Counted from the first letter of the stretch, positions 8,951 through 17,892 are shown. The stretch is 64,000 nt of DNA from Raoultibacter massiliensis (GCF_900199545.1 NZ_LT962670.1:417009-481008); one strand, 5' to 3'. Notes: generated by a model not told the origin, from the sequence alone. Made by a program: numbers and translations.

Positions 8951-9976
8951 CTACAGAAGCTCGATGAGCGCATCGACGTCCTCTTCGCGCGTTGCCCAGC
9001 TCGTGGCGAACCGGACGACGGTTCGGTTGGCATCGAGCGCCTCCCAGAAGCCGAACGACACCTGCTTCGACAGTTCATCCATTTTTGCATTGTCGAGCAC
9101 GACGAACTGCTGATTGGTCGGTGAGTCGATATGGAGCGCGTACCCCGCATCGATGAGCGCCGCCTTGAGTTTCATCGCCATGTCGATGGCGTGTCGCGAA
9201 ATGTCGAGATAGCGGTTTTCGGTGAACAGGGTCTCGAACTGGATGCCGAGCAGCCGCCCTTTCGCAAGCAGCGCGCCATGCTGCTTCATGAGCGTGAAGA
9301 AGCCTTTTGCAAGCTCGGGCTTGGTGAAGACGACCGCTTCGCCGAACAGTGCGCCAACCTTCGTACCGCCGATGTAGAATACGTCGCAAAGGCGGGCGAT
9401 GTCGGCAAGCGCGAGATCGGCGCCTTCTGCAGCGAGTCCGTAGCCGAGCCGCGCGCCGTCCATAAACAGCGGGAGCTTGAATTTGCGGGCAACGTCCGAG
9501 ACCGCTTTGAGTTCCGAGAGCGAATAGATCGTGCCGTATTCGGTAGGATGGGAGATGTACACGAGGCCCGGTTCCACCATATGCTCGTAGTTGGCGTCGG
9601 CGTAAAACGTCGTGCAGAACGAATCGATCGCTTCCGCATCGATTTTGCCGAGCGTATGGGGGATCGTGATCACCTTGTGGCCGCTCGCCTCGATGGCGCC
9701 GGCTTCGTGGGTTGCGATATGCCCCGTATCCGCCGCTAAAGCACCCTGGGTCGAGCGAAGCAGCGCATCGATGATCGTTGCGTTGGTCTGCGTACCTCCT
9801 ACGAGGAAGAACACCTCGGCTTCGGGGCACCCGCATGCTTCCCGAATCAGCGCACGGGCTCGTGCGCAATAGGCGTCGGTGCCGTAGCCCGGCGTTTTCT
9901 CCTCGTTGGTTTCCATGAGCTTTTCGAGGATCGCGGGGTGCGCGCCCTCCATGTAATCGCTGTCGAAGTGCTGCAT
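8951..9976 (-). CDS. Threonine aldolase / beta-eliminating lyase family protein
   Basis: 341 residues from ATG 9976 (AAAAGG upstream); a longer frame to 10051 has no ribosome site. The family pattern is clear: MQHFDSDYMEGAHPAIL at the N-terminus, the GTQTNATIIDALLR region near the cofactor, HEAGAIEASGHKV, ISHPTEYGTIYS, and the PLP lysine segment FYIGGTKVGALFGE. The family cleaves L-threonine or other beta-hydroxy amino acids to glycine plus an aldehyde. It is downstream of and co-directional with the membrane LuxR gene (114-base gap), possibly co-transcribed. The tail-to-tail aminotransferase points to amino-acid breakdown. Confidence 0.88.
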   Translation of the reverse strand: MQHFDSDYMEGAHPAILEKLMETNEEKTPGYGTDAYCARARALIREACGCPEAEVFFLVGGTQTNATIIDALLRSTQGALAADTGHIATHEAGAIEASGHKVITIPHTLGKIDAEAIDSFCTTFYADANYEHMVEPGLVYISHPTEYGTIYSLSELKAVSDVARKFKLPLFMDGARLGYGLAAEGADLALADIARLCDVFYIGGTKVGALFGEAVVFTKPELAKGFFTLMKQHGALLAKGRLLGIQFETLFTENRYLDISRHAIDMAMKLKAALIDAGYALHIDSPTNQQFVVLDNAKMDELSKQVSFGFWEALDANRTVVRFATSWATREEDVDALIELL

Positions 9977-10090
9977 GATGGCCTTTTCTCGTTCATTGCA
10001 TTTCGGCCGATCTCTTCGGCCGCTGCGTTTCGGATGCGTTCTCGCGTACACAGGACCAGTATACTCGAGTACCGCATGACGGTGGGTTCT

Positions 10091-11737
10091 CTACGATGTG
10101 TACTGCTTCATATAGTCGAGGATTTCCTGGCGCGAATGGAGGCCCGTCTTCGCGTAGATGCGCTTGATGTGGGCGTGCGCAGTTCCCTGACTGATGTAGA
10201 GCTCGTCGGCCACGCGCTTCTGCGTGAAGCCGAGCGCATAGAGGGAAAGCACTTCGATCTCGCGTTCGGAAAGCAGGAACTGCCTGCCCATCTCCTCGGC
10301 GTTGTGCTGCATGGTTGCCTGGCGCATGCCCGAAAGGCTTTCGTTGCTATCGAGTCCCATGATCTTGACGAGGGCGCTTTGGCGCGAGGTGATCTTCTCG
10401 TGCTCGTCTTCGTTTTCGCGTTTCGCAATGTAGATGAACTGGACGAATACCGATTGGGCGGAAATTACCACCAGCACGCCCATAAGCGTGCCGACGAGCA
10501 TGTCGTTTGCCGAGAGAGGGTAGATCTCAAGCAGGACGATGCGCGCGACGGCCCTGCTGCCAAGCCACACAAGCCAGCAGGCGATGGCGTAGTAGTACGG
10601 ATCTCGCCATCCGTAGCTCATGAATGCGACGACGGCATACCAGGTGAAGCCGACCATCATGGCGTTGAGCGTAGTGGTGAACACCGCACCGATATCGAGG
10701 CTTTCGGGAAACGCTGCATATGCGACCAAGGCCAGGCAGGCAAGCGTTTGCATGATAATCCAAATGCCGACGGTCATCACCTGCCCCTTGCCCTTTACCG
10801 CGAACACGATGATCGCTGCGGATAGGGCCATGGTCAACAGCATGTAAGCGACCCGCGTCGCGGTCGAAAATGCGATGGGGGCTCCGTCGGGATAACCGCG
10901 CAGCAGGCCGATCACAATCGAGAGCAGTCCGATGCCGATTCCGGTGACTGCGAGAAACTGCTTGTTGGATACGAGCGATTTTGCAAATCCGAAGTAGTCG
11001 TGCGCTTTCGTATCGGGCGGAGCGAGAAGAAGCTTGCTCCGATTGCGCGATGCCACGATGCAGGGATACTGCGCGACGACGAACAGGGCGCCGACGGTGT
11101 AGGCGATCGCGTGGGGCAAAAGAGCGCAGATGTAGATGATTATCTCGCTGAGGAACAGCGCGGCGAACACGTATACGGCGGTGATGGTGGTTGTCGAGCC
11201 GCGCGCCCTGCGAAGCCAGTAGTACAGGGCAAGGGAGCCGAACAGCGTGCACCCGGCGCACAGCGCGAGCTTGATCCCGTCATGCTGGATGCCGAGCACC
11301 TCCATGGCGGTCAGCCCGACAAGCGTCGCCGCTTCGAGCGCCGTGCTTGCGGCCATGAGCGCGCCGACCTGCTTTCTGCTGCACTTGGTTTTGCGCACCG
11401 CCGAGATGATCCAGGAGATTCCCAGAAAGGCGAGCGCGATGAGCATGCCGCCATCGGTGAATACGCCTTCGTCGGTTTGCGTATAGCTGCCGTAGCTGGC
11501 TACGATGAGGCCCGAACGCGCGAATGCCAATCCGAGCACGAAGGGCCAAAGCGGAAGATAGGCTTTGAAGACGTCGGCGAATCCGCTTTTGCCCGGAATC
11601 TGATGAATGGTTTCTTCCTGCTCTCGTTCTGCCAAAATTCCTCCCGTTTCATTTGGCACAGCGGGCCGATGCTCATCCCCAAAAGGCTCGGCAGACATCC
11701 ATTGTAGTGCGCTTTCGGTTTTATACCAGACGCGCAT
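10091..11737 (-). CDS. LuxR-family transcriptional regulator with multi-pass membrane domain
   Basis: Up to 548 residues. The start is uncertain: ATG 11737 and ATG 11698 lack ribosome sites, whereas an in-frame TTG near 11635 is preceded by GGGAGGAATT and would start just before the first membrane helix. Roughly 12 hydrophobic helices are followed by the C-terminal LuxR helix-turn-helix (SEREIEVLSLYALGFTQKR, then GTAHAHIKRIYAKTGLHSR). It is divergent from the Fe-S scaffold-like gene. A dyad CCTCTTTGAGG in its upstream region recurs in the AOR/ferredoxin promoter (see 11803-11818 and 16781-16800), so it may regulate both. Confidence 0.85.
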   Translation of the reverse strand: MRVWYKTESALQWMSAEPFGDEHRPAVPNETGGILAEREQEETIHQIPGKSGFADVFKAYLPLWPFVLGLAFARSGLIVASYGSYTQTDEGVFTDGGMLIALAFLGISWIISAVRKTKCSRKQVGALMAASTALEAATLVGLTAMEVLGIQHDGIKLALCAGCTLFGSLALYYWLRRARGSTTTITAVYVFAALFLSEIIIYICALLPHAIAYTVGALFVVAQYPCIVASRNRSKLLLAPPDTKAHDYFGFAKSLVSNKQFLAVTGIGIGLLSIVIGLLRGYPDGAPIAFSTATRVAYMLLTMALSAAIIVFAVKGKGQVMTVGIWIIMQTLACLALVAYAAFPESLDIGAVFTTTLNAMMVGFTWYAVVAFMSYGWRDPYYYAIACWLVWLGSRAVARIVLLEIYPLSANDMLVGTLMGVLVVISAQSVFVQFIYIAKRENEDEHEKITSRQSALVKIMGLDSNESLSGMRQATMQHNAEEMGRQFLLSEREIEVLSLYALGFTQKRVADELYISQGTAHAHIKRIYAKTGLHSRQEILDYMKQYTS

Positions 11738-11802
11738 CCACGTTGTGGCTGAACTGTTTATACAGGTAGTTGCCGCTTTAGTAAACGGGCAAACGTGAAA
11801 AT

Positions 11803-11818
11803 ATCCTCAAAGAGGGGA
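11803..11818. promoter_or_regulatory. Operator-like dyad CCTC-N3-GAGG upstream of the LuxR and scaffold genes
   Basis: ATCCTCAAAGAGGGGA here reads TCCCCTCTTTGAGGAT on the other strand. The same core, TCCCCTCTTTGAGGGT, occurs at 16781-16796, between the AOR and ferredoxin genes. Both lie in divergent promoter regions. Confidence 0.45.
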
Positions 11819-11880
11819 TGGTGGTTTTTGGCGTTCGGACATCATGGGAACATCGAAACGAGCGGAGAAACGAGGAGCAC

Positions 11881-12474
11881 GTGTCGGAAAGAAACGTCTA
11901 TATCGAACCCGAGGAGCGGGCGGTCATTCGCACCGCCGACGTCTATCAAACCGAAAGCGAAATAGGGACGACGGGGTATTCGGACAAGCTCCTGTCGGTT
12001 GTCGCGACGTTCAGCAACAGCGGCGCGCCGGAAGGGTTCAACGCGCAATGCATGGTGGGAAAATCGAAGCGCGGAGAAGTTGCCATGCGCCTGTTCGCCA
12101 TCGTCGATCCCGCCGAGGATCGGTTTGTGCGCGTTGGGTTCAAATCGCGCGGATGCCTTGCCATGACGGCATGCGCGAGCACGGTGTGCTCGATGCTCGA
12201 GGGAAAGACGCTCGACGAGGCGCTTTTCGTGACAGGCGACGATATCAAAGAGGCCCTCGACGGCGTTCCGTGGGATCGCATTCATACCGTGTACTTCGCC
12301 GTTGAGGGGATACGGGCTCTGGTCGGCGATTATCTGATGCGCCAGGGTGCGGATGTCGACGAGCTCGACCGCCGCGTGCCATGCGATACCTGCGGCGTCG
12401 GATGCATCATGACAGAGCATTGCTCGTTGCGCGACGGGCGCATCGAATTGCAATTCGGACGAGCAGCAGGGTAG
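11881..12474 (+). CDS. IscU/NifU-N-like iron-sulfur scaffold homolog with altered cysteines
   Basis: About 197 residues from GTG 11881 (GAGGAG just upstream); a longer ATG start at 11818 is possible. The core fits the NifU N-terminal/IscU fold: TGYSDKLLSVVATF, then VGFKSRGCLAMTACAS (matching the second scaffold cysteine), then GKTLDEALFVTGDDI, the segment GVPWDRIHTVYFAVEGIRAL and a final helix. The cysteine that normally follows histidine in the third ligand motif (HC) is Thr here, and the first is displaced (NAQCMVG). A C-terminal extension instead supplies C-x2-C-x3-C-x5-C (CDTCGVGCIMTEHC). Cluster chemistry therefore probably differs from ordinary IscU. No cysteine desulfurase is adjacent. 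The acidic protein gene starts 6 bases after the stop. Confidence 0.7.
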   Translation: MSERNVYIEPEERAVIRTADVYQTESEIGTTGYSDKLLSVVATFSNSGAPEGFNAQCMVGKSKRGEVAMRLFAIVDPAEDRFVRVGFKSRGCLAMTACASTVCSMLEGKTLDEALFVTGDDIKEALDGVPWDRIHTVYFAVEGIRALVGDYLMRQGADVDELDRRVPCDTCGVGCIMTEHCSLRDGRIELQFGRAAG

Positions 12475-12480
12475 GTTGCC

Positions 12481-13515
12481 ATGGAAGAAGAGTTTGCAGT
12501 GCTGCAGGAAGGCGCGGATGCGGCAGGTGTGGAGCAGGTTCGCGAAGAGGATTTCACCCCTGAGGAAATCGCCGCCTTTGAAGAGTCCGATCTGCATCAT
12601 GCCCTCGCGTCGCTTTTCGAAGCGGTGCGCATCTGTTCGGCCGACGGGCGTCTGTCGGCGCCTGACGAGTGGGAAGAGGCCGGCGTCGTTCCCCCTCACC
12701 TGAGCGCCGAGGATTTCGAGATGTACGTGTACGACTACCTTGAGGAGCGCAGTGCTTCGCCTAAGGATGAAGCGTCGGCAGAAGAGCCTGCGACGACGTA
12801 TCGGACGGCGACCCGTGCCGTCGGCGTGCCCCAGCCCATCGCCGCCGCTTCATGCGAGCGCGCTGCGGGCGAGGATGGCGAAGATGCTCCTGAAAGCGAA
12901 GACGGCGAAGATTCGGTTCGGTTTGACGAGGCTGGTGCCGAGAGCAGGGGGGAAGGCCTCGACGGCGACTTAGGCGGCCGCGGCGAATGCGAGCACGGCG
13001 AAAGCGACTGCAGCGGCGATAGCGGCGACGATCTCGGGTTCGATGTTCCCGAGGGTTTCGAGCTCGTTGAACTCGAAGGGGAGTTGACGCTCGTGCCGAT
13101 CGAAGGCGCGGACGAAACCGATGAAATCGCATGCGACGACATGGCCGTGCTCGTTGGCAAGCGCAGCTACTATCTGTACTCGAGAGACGTGATGACCGAC
13201 CGCTACGCGCATTGGGCGTTTCTCGCACGGGAGGACGATCGCATCGTCACGTTCGTCGAATGCGTTCGGGACGAGTCGAGAACCTACCCGCGCCCCATGT
13301 CGATCGACGGATTGAAAAACGAACCGTTCAGTATGACCGACGAGGAGATTGTCGAGACATGGGAGGCGATCAAGGAATCGGGCGCTTATCCCGATATCGA
13401 AACCACTGCGGCATCGAACGGCGATGTGTTCTTCTATTCGACGGAATACCTCAACCCCGCGTATGCCGCATCGCTGGCTGAATGGCATGCGGTCGAGCGG
13501 GGGATGTACCTCTGA
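12481..13515 (+). CDS. Acidic protein of unknown function
   Basis: 344 residues, not recognised. The N-terminal 85 residues are helical and acidic (FTPEEIAAFEESDLHHAL). Residues about 90-190 are low-complexity, rich in Glu, Asp, Gly and Ser, and probably disordered. The last 130 residues look folded (MAVLVGKRSYYLYSRDVM, AHWAFLAREDDRIVTFVEC, VFFYSTEYLNPAY). There is no signal peptide and no membrane segment. It begins 6 bases after the Fe-S scaffold-like gene, so the two are probably co-transcribed. Any link to Fe-S metabolism is inference from position only. Confidence 0.7.
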   Translation: MEEEFAVLQEGADAAGVEQVREEDFTPEEIAAFEESDLHHALASLFEAVRICSADGRLSAPDEWEEAGVVPPHLSAEDFEMYVYDYLEERSASPKDEASAEEPATTYRTATRAVGVPQPIAAASCERAAGEDGEDAPESEDGEDSVRFDEAGAESRGEGLDGDLGGRGECEHGESDCSGDSGDDLGFDVPEGFELVELEGELTLVPIEGADETDEIACDDMAVLVGKRSYYLYSRDVMTDRYAHWAFLAREDDRIVTFVECVRDESRTYPRPMSIDGLKNEPFSMTDEEIVETWEAIKESGAYPDIETTAASNGDVFFYSTEYLNPAYAASLAEWHAVERGMYL

Positions 13516-13638
13516 TCGCCCGGCCGGCGAAAGGGCTTTTTGCGAAACGCCCGACAATGATATGATCTTGGATGCACGGCCCGCTGCGCCCGCGCGGAGC
13601 CGGTGCTGCGTTGCCGGCGAGCGAACGGGAGGCGGGAC

Positions 13639-14478
13639 ATGTCTTTGGGCAGGCGAACGGTTCGGGATGCGGTGTACGGCGTTGCCGTGGGCGATGCGCT
13701 CGGCGTGCCGGCTGAGTTCAAGGCGCGCGATACGTATCGCATCGAGGGAATGACGGGGCGCGGAACCTACGATAAGCCCGTGGGAACGTTTTCGGACGAT
13801 ACGAGCCTGACGCTGGCCACATCGAACAGCATTCGCATCTGCAAGGGAATCGACATCGACGATATGCGCGAGCGGTACCGTGCTTGGCTGCGCGATGGCG
13901 CATACGTGCCCGACGGTGAATCGTTCGGCGTCGGGCGCACGACGGCCGCCGCGCTCGATCGCGGACGCGGTCTCGATGGCGAACGCGATAACGGAAACGG
14001 CTCGCTTATGCGCATCGTGCCGCTCGCCTTCGTAGACGGGGTGACCGACGGCCAGATCGAAGCGGTATCCGCCATCACGCATGCTCATGCAATCTCGAAA
14101 CGAGCCTGCGTCATCTACGTGCGAATCGCACAAAGGCTGCTTGCAGGTGCATCCGTCGCCGAGGCGATCGAAAGCGTTGTCGAACCCGAGGCAAAGCCCC
14201 CGTTCGATCGCCTGTCGTGCATCGCCTGTCTTTCGCGCGACGAGATCAGGTCGAGCGGCTACGTGGTCGATACGCTCGAGGCGGCGCTGTGGTGTTTGGC
14301 TGTCACGGATCGATTCGAGGATGCGGTGCTCGCCGCGGTCAATCTCGGCGATGACTCCGATACGGTGGGCGCCGTTGCGGGTGGTCTTGCGGGCATCGCA
14401 TACGGATACGATGCCATACCGAGCGAATGGGTTCGGGCGCTGCGCGGGCGCGGGATGCTCGAGGCAAGCCTGTTCTAA
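13639..14478 (+). CDS. ADP-ribosylglycohydrolase family protein (DraG-like)
   Basis: 279 residues from ATG 13639, with GGGAGG 7 bases upstream. Family signatures are intact: VAVGDALGVPAEF, the metal-binding FSDDTSLTLA, GNGSLMRIVPLAF in the middle, and the C-terminal NLGDDSDTVGAVAGGLAGIAYG that supplies the second group of magnesium ligands. The enzyme removes ADP-ribose from arginine or other acceptors, or from small molecules, in the cytoplasm. No ADP-ribosyltransferase is visible nearby, so the target is unknown. It is 123 bases after the acidic protein and ends at a strong shared terminator. Confidence 0.9.
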   Translation: MSLGRRTVRDAVYGVAVGDALGVPAEFKARDTYRIEGMTGRGTYDKPVGTFSDDTSLTLATSNSIRICKGIDIDDMRERYRAWLRDGAYVPDGESFGVGRTTAAALDRGRGLDGERDNGNGSLMRIVPLAFVDGVTDGQIEAVSAITHAHAISKRACVIYVRIAQRLLAGASVAEAIESVVEPEAKPPFDRLSCIACLSRDEIRSSGYVVDTLEAALWCLAVTDRFEDAVLAAVNLGDDSDTVGAVAGGLAGIAYGYDAIPSEWVRALRGRGMLEASLF

Positions 14479-14480
14479 GG

Positions 14481-14512
14481 GAAAAGCCCCCGTTCAACGG
14501 GGGCTTTTCACA
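14481..14512. terminator. Bidirectional terminator
   Basis: A perfect 12-bp stem GAAAAGCCCCCG / CGGGGGCTTTTC with loop TTCAA. It has A-rich and T-rich flanks, so it can end both the ADP-ribosylglycohydrolase (+) and AOR (-) transcripts. Confidence 0.9.
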
Positions 14513-14536
14513 AGAAGGGGATTTCGGCGGGTCGCT

Positions 14537-16666
14537 TTACGGCAGCAGCCCGAGCGATTCGAGGTCTTCCTTCACGTCGGTCATGCCGTAGCCTTCAAGG
14601 CATTCGGCCGTGGGGCAGCCAAGCGTTTCGTCCCAGCCGAATTTGCCGTACACCATGGTGAGCGCGGTCTGGAAATCGTCGCGATCGATTTTGATCGTGC
14701 CCTCGGTGAAGGGTTCGAAATCGGGGTCGTGATCGAATACCCAATCGGTGATGCGATCGTGGTCGTTGCGCAGGTCGTTGTTGCCTATCGAGCCGTCGGC
14801 CTTCGTCATGCCGCGCACGGTGTTGGCGCGTTGCAGCGTCATGATGCGGGCGCCGGCCTTGTACAGATCGTCGGTCGTCACCTCTTCGCCGGTGACAGCC
14901 TTGTAGAATTTCGCTTCAAGATCGAGGTCGCCGCGGTAATCGCGCTGCTTGGTGGGACTCATGGTCATCGGCCATACCCAGTTGCACAGCGTGAGCGAGT
15001 CGTGCAGCACGTCGGTTACGATCGACCACCAGCAGAAGTTCGCCTTGCTATCGTTCATGGGCGTGTAGTTCTTGTCGGGGTCGATTGCGTCGGCGCCGCC
15101 CCAGACCTCTTCGGCTATCTGCTGTTTGAGCTCGAAGGGCAGGCCGCATCCCTGGAAGTTCACGGCGGAGTGGATCATGTCATCGCGGTTGAACATCATG
15201 TTGTAAACGCCGCCCACTTGGCCGAAACATTCGGTTGCGTGGTGCACGGGCCAGCCGCGGTAGTTGATGAGCGCGCTCGGCTTCTGGTTGAACCAGTCGG
15301 TATCGTCCCAGCGCTCGGCCCAGACGTAGGGTCCGTAGGCGAGATAGGCGATCTCGGAATCGTTCTGCGCGATCTTGTTGAGAACCTCGACCATGATGGT
15401 GGGATCATCCTCGTAGATGCGGTTCCAATCGAACAGAGCCTTCTCTTCCTCGGGCAGCACGCGGTCGAACACGCCCGCCTTGATGCAGTGGGCGAAATCG
15501 CGCCAAAGCTGCGCGTAGTTGCACCAGAGGCCCAGTTCGTCGATGGTCGTGCCGATGATGGTGTTCCAGAGGATGCCCGACTCGGTGTCCTCTTTGATGT
15601 CGGTTGCGAGGATGCCGTTCATGTATTTGAAGGGGAAGTTTGCCGCACATGTGTTGCCGGCGGTCGCCTTGCCGCCGAGTTCGCCCGTGCGGTCGATGCG
15701 CAGATCGGAGTAGCAATGAATCGGGCAGCTGTGGCAGCCGTTCATCTTGACCGTGTACTTTTCGGCGACCTCCCCGAGGTCGTAAACCGATTTCATGCAG
15801 CGGTAGCCCACGGTGTTGAGTTCGCCGGGCTTCGGCTCTCCCACATCGATGGCGCCGCCTTCGGCGATGCCCCATGTAAGGCCTTTGCGGGCGGACCAGC
15901 GTGAGCCTTTGTCGTAGTATTCCGCCCATTCCTGCTGGGTCTGGGGTACGACGTGGTTGTTGTTCGATCCGATGATTTCGCGCAGCATGTAATCGGAAAG
16001 ATCGGCAACCGCTTGCGGGTCGGCAACGTTCACCGAGCCATCTCCTTCGACGACGAGCGCTTTGCACATCTTCGACCCCATCACCGCGCCGACGCCCGCT
16101 CCACCGGAGTGGTTGCGCGAGTTGATGATGCAGGAGTAGGGGAGGAGATTCTCTCCTGCGGGTCCGATGGCTGCCACGCATGCCTTGGTGCTCTCCTTGC
16201 GGCAGAGCGCCTCGGTGGCTTCGCGGGTTCCCATGCCCCACACGTCGCGTGCATCTTTGATCTCTACCTTTTCATTCACTATGTTGAGGTAGACCGGGTG
16301 ATCCGATGCCCCCTCCACGACGATCGCGTCGTATCCGGCGAGCTTGATCTTTGCGCCGATCATACCGCCGCAGTGCGCGTCGACGATCAGGTGGTCTTTG
16401 GTGAACGTGGAGAGCGAGCAGATGGTCGTGCGACCCGCCAGCGGCACGCCTGATGCCGTTAGGGGTCCCACGGCGAATACGATCTTGTTTTCCGGGGACA
16501 AGGGATCGGTGCCCGCGGGCACTTCGTCGTACATGATCTTGTTGGCGAGGCCCATACCCCCGATATAGAGCTTATACGGATCGGTCGGCTCGGTGGTGAT
16601 GGATCCCGTGCTCAGGTTCACGCGCAGGATCTTCCCGGCCCATCCATACGATTTCTGGTCAGCCAT
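14537..16666 (-). CDS. Aldehyde:ferredoxin oxidoreductase family protein (tungstopterin enzyme)
   Basis: 709 residues, longer than the roughly 600 of classical AOR. The N-terminal domain is typical (GWAGKILRVNLSTGSI, YIGGMGLANKIMYDEV, GPLTASGVPLAGRTT, DAHCGGMIGAKIKLAGYDAI). Cluster ligands C-x2-C-x3-C occur in NGCHSCPIHC, and the fourth is likely the Cys in DSLTLCNW. The family oxidises aldehydes to acids, or reduces acids to aldehydes, with ferredoxin at a tungsten bis-pterin site. It lacks a signal peptide, so it should be cytoplasmic. It is divergent from a four-cluster ferredoxin with a Tat-like signal, the likely redox partner or linked gene. The substrate is unknown. Confidence 0.9.
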   Translation of the reverse strand: MADQKSYGWAGKILRVNLSTGSITTEPTDPYKLYIGGMGLANKIMYDEVPAGTDPLSPENKIVFAVGPLTASGVPLAGRTTICSLSTFTKDHLIVDAHCGGMIGAKIKLAGYDAIVVEGASDHPVYLNIVNEKVEIKDARDVWGMGTREATEALCRKESTKACVAAIGPAGENLLPYSCIINSRNHSGGAGVGAVMGSKMCKALVVEGDGSVNVADPQAVADLSDYMLREIIGSNNNHVVPQTQQEWAEYYDKGSRWSARKGLTWGIAEGGAIDVGEPKPGELNTVGYRCMKSVYDLGEVAEKYTVKMNGCHSCPIHCYSDLRIDRTGELGGKATAGNTCAANFPFKYMNGILATDIKEDTESGILWNTIIGTTIDELGLWCNYAQLWRDFAHCIKAGVFDRVLPEEEKALFDWNRIYEDDPTIMVEVLNKIAQNDSEIAYLAYGPYVWAERWDDTDWFNQKPSALINYRGWPVHHATECFGQVGGVYNMMFNRDDMIHSAVNFQGCGLPFELKQQIAEEVWGGADAIDPDKNYTPMNDSKANFCWWSIVTDVLHDSLTLCNWVWPMTMSPTKQRDYRGDLDLEAKFYKAVTGEEVTTDDLYKAGARIMTLQRANTVRGMTKADGSIGNNDLRNDHDRITDWVFDHDPDFEPFTEGTIKIDRDDFQTALTMVYGKFGWDETLGCPTAECLEGYGMTDVKEDLESLGLLP

Positions 16667-16780
16667 GTTGATATCTCCAAATCTCTTGAGTCCTTGGTTG
16701 TGTGAGGAGCAAACGAGATATTGGGCAGCATGGACGAAAAATCGTCGCTTGCGAGTATGCGACCGGGGATGCCCGGCACA

Positions 16781-16800
16781 TCCCCTCTTTGAGGGTAATT
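16781..16800. promoter_or_regulatory. Operator-like dyad CCCTC-TTT-GAGGG, first copy
   Basis: TCCCCTCTTTGAGGGTAATT has a perfect 5-bp dyad around TTT. It is nearly identical to the site upstream of the membrane LuxR gene at 11803-11818, and a degenerate copy follows 37 bases later. Confidence 0.5.
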
Positions 16801-16817
16801 CCTCTGATCTGCGACTT

Positions 16818-16838
16818 TACTCCTAAAGAGGGTAATGC
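16818..16838. promoter_or_regulatory. Operator-like site, second degenerate copy
   Basis: CTCCTAAAGAGGGTAATGCC repeats the AGGGTAAT half of the first site with a weaker left arm. Tandem spacing of about 37 bp (3.5 helical turns) would suit binding by a dimeric LuxR-type regulator. Confidence 0.35.
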
Positions 16839-16978
16839 CGTTTTGCACGGGCAGGCACAATCTGCAGTGTTGTGTGAGAAGGCGGACGGGTTTTAAGGGA
16901 GGAAAAGGACCCGCGGACGCGGGTTGAACCAACGAAAACGACACTCACAGACGAGTACGTGAGGGGGAGTAAGAGACT

Positions 16979-17707
16979 ATGTCAGATAGCAATCTGCACG
17001 ATCAGGTTTCACCGCAGCAGGCACCTGAGCCCGAGACGGTTACCGAAACCGAGGCCGCGGAGAAGCGCGCGCGGAAAACGGTGACGCGCCGTCAGGTTCT
17101 CGCCATGGCCGGATGCGGCGTTGCGGGCCTCGTTGTCGGAGGCGTTCTTGCAACATGGGGGGTAACCTCCGAGTCGATCGCTTCGGGCCGCATCACCATC
17201 CGCACCACGCCCACCAAGATGATCGTGACCGATCGCGCCCGCTGCTCGGGCTGCCAGCGCTGCGAGATGATGTGCACGCTTAAAAACGACGGTCGCGTGT
17301 GCCAGAGCATCGCGCGCGTTCGCGTGTGGCCGAACTATAACTACGGTCACGGCGTCGACACCAAAGACGGCGTTTTCGACAACTGCCAGTTCACCATCGA
17401 GAGCTGCAAGCAATGCGAAGATCCCCAGTGCATGAACTACTGCCCGGTCCACGCGATCTACTGCGATGAGGAATCGGGCGCGCGCGTGGTCGACGCGGAC
17501 GTATGCATCGGCTGCGGCATGTGCCACGCGGCCTGTCCGTGGAACATGCCGGTCGTCGATTCCGAAACGGGCGTTTCGACGAAGTGCATTTCGTGCGGCC
17601 GCTGCGCAGAGCAGTGCCCCAATGGAGCCATCAAGTTCATCGACTGGAAAGATATCGCCGACCAAGTCATCGCGCAGGGCGTGGTGTCCACGGCGACCAT
17701 CGTATAG
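16979..17707 (+). CDS. Tat-signal 4x[4Fe-4S] ferredoxin-like electron transfer protein
   Basis: 242 residues. An N-terminal hydrophilic stretch of about 30 residues precedes a twin-arginine motif and hydrophobic helix (TRRQVLAMAGCGVAGLVVGG), so the protein is exported or stays membrane-anchored by an uncleaved signal. Four cysteine groups follow: CSGCQRCEMMC, CKQCEDPQCMNYC, CIGCGMCHAAC and CISCGRCAEQC, the DmsB/PsrB-like four-cluster pattern. It is divergent from the AOR gene and 185 bases upstream of torD. It could serve AOR, the downstream Mo complex, or a partner elsewhere. Its extracytoplasmic signal sits uneasily with a cytoplasmic AOR. Confidence 0.88.
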   Translation: MSDSNLHDQVSPQQAPEPETVTETEAAEKRARKTVTRRQVLAMAGCGVAGLVVGGVLATWGVTSESIASGRITIRTTPTKMIVTDRARCSGCQRCEMMCTLKNDGRVCQSIARVRVWPNYNYGHGVDTKDGVFDNCQFTIESCKQCEDPQCMNYCPVHAIYCDEESGARVVDADVCIGCGMCHAACPWNMPVVDSETGVSTKCISCGRCAEQCPNGAIKFIDWKDIADQVIAQGVVSTATIV

Positions 17708-17892
17708 GCGTGCGCGAAGCGTCGACGCGGTGTCGAAGCAGCAGCGGGATGCGCTTGCATGCAACATGGGAATGCTGCAGGTCAAGGCGAGCGAATCCGC
17801 ACTGCTTTGCATCAAAGACGCATCGGTACGGGTAAGCGCTACATTACGTTGATACAGCGATACACTGCAGGGTTTGGAAGGAGAAAAGGGCG

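Larger units (their letters stand above)
16667..16978. other. Divergent promoter region between AOR and Tat ferredoxin
   Basis: 312 bases without a gene. It carries the dyad site at 16781-16800 and a related one at 16818-16838. The leader just before the ferredoxin start contains GAGGGGGAG. Confidence 0.6.
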
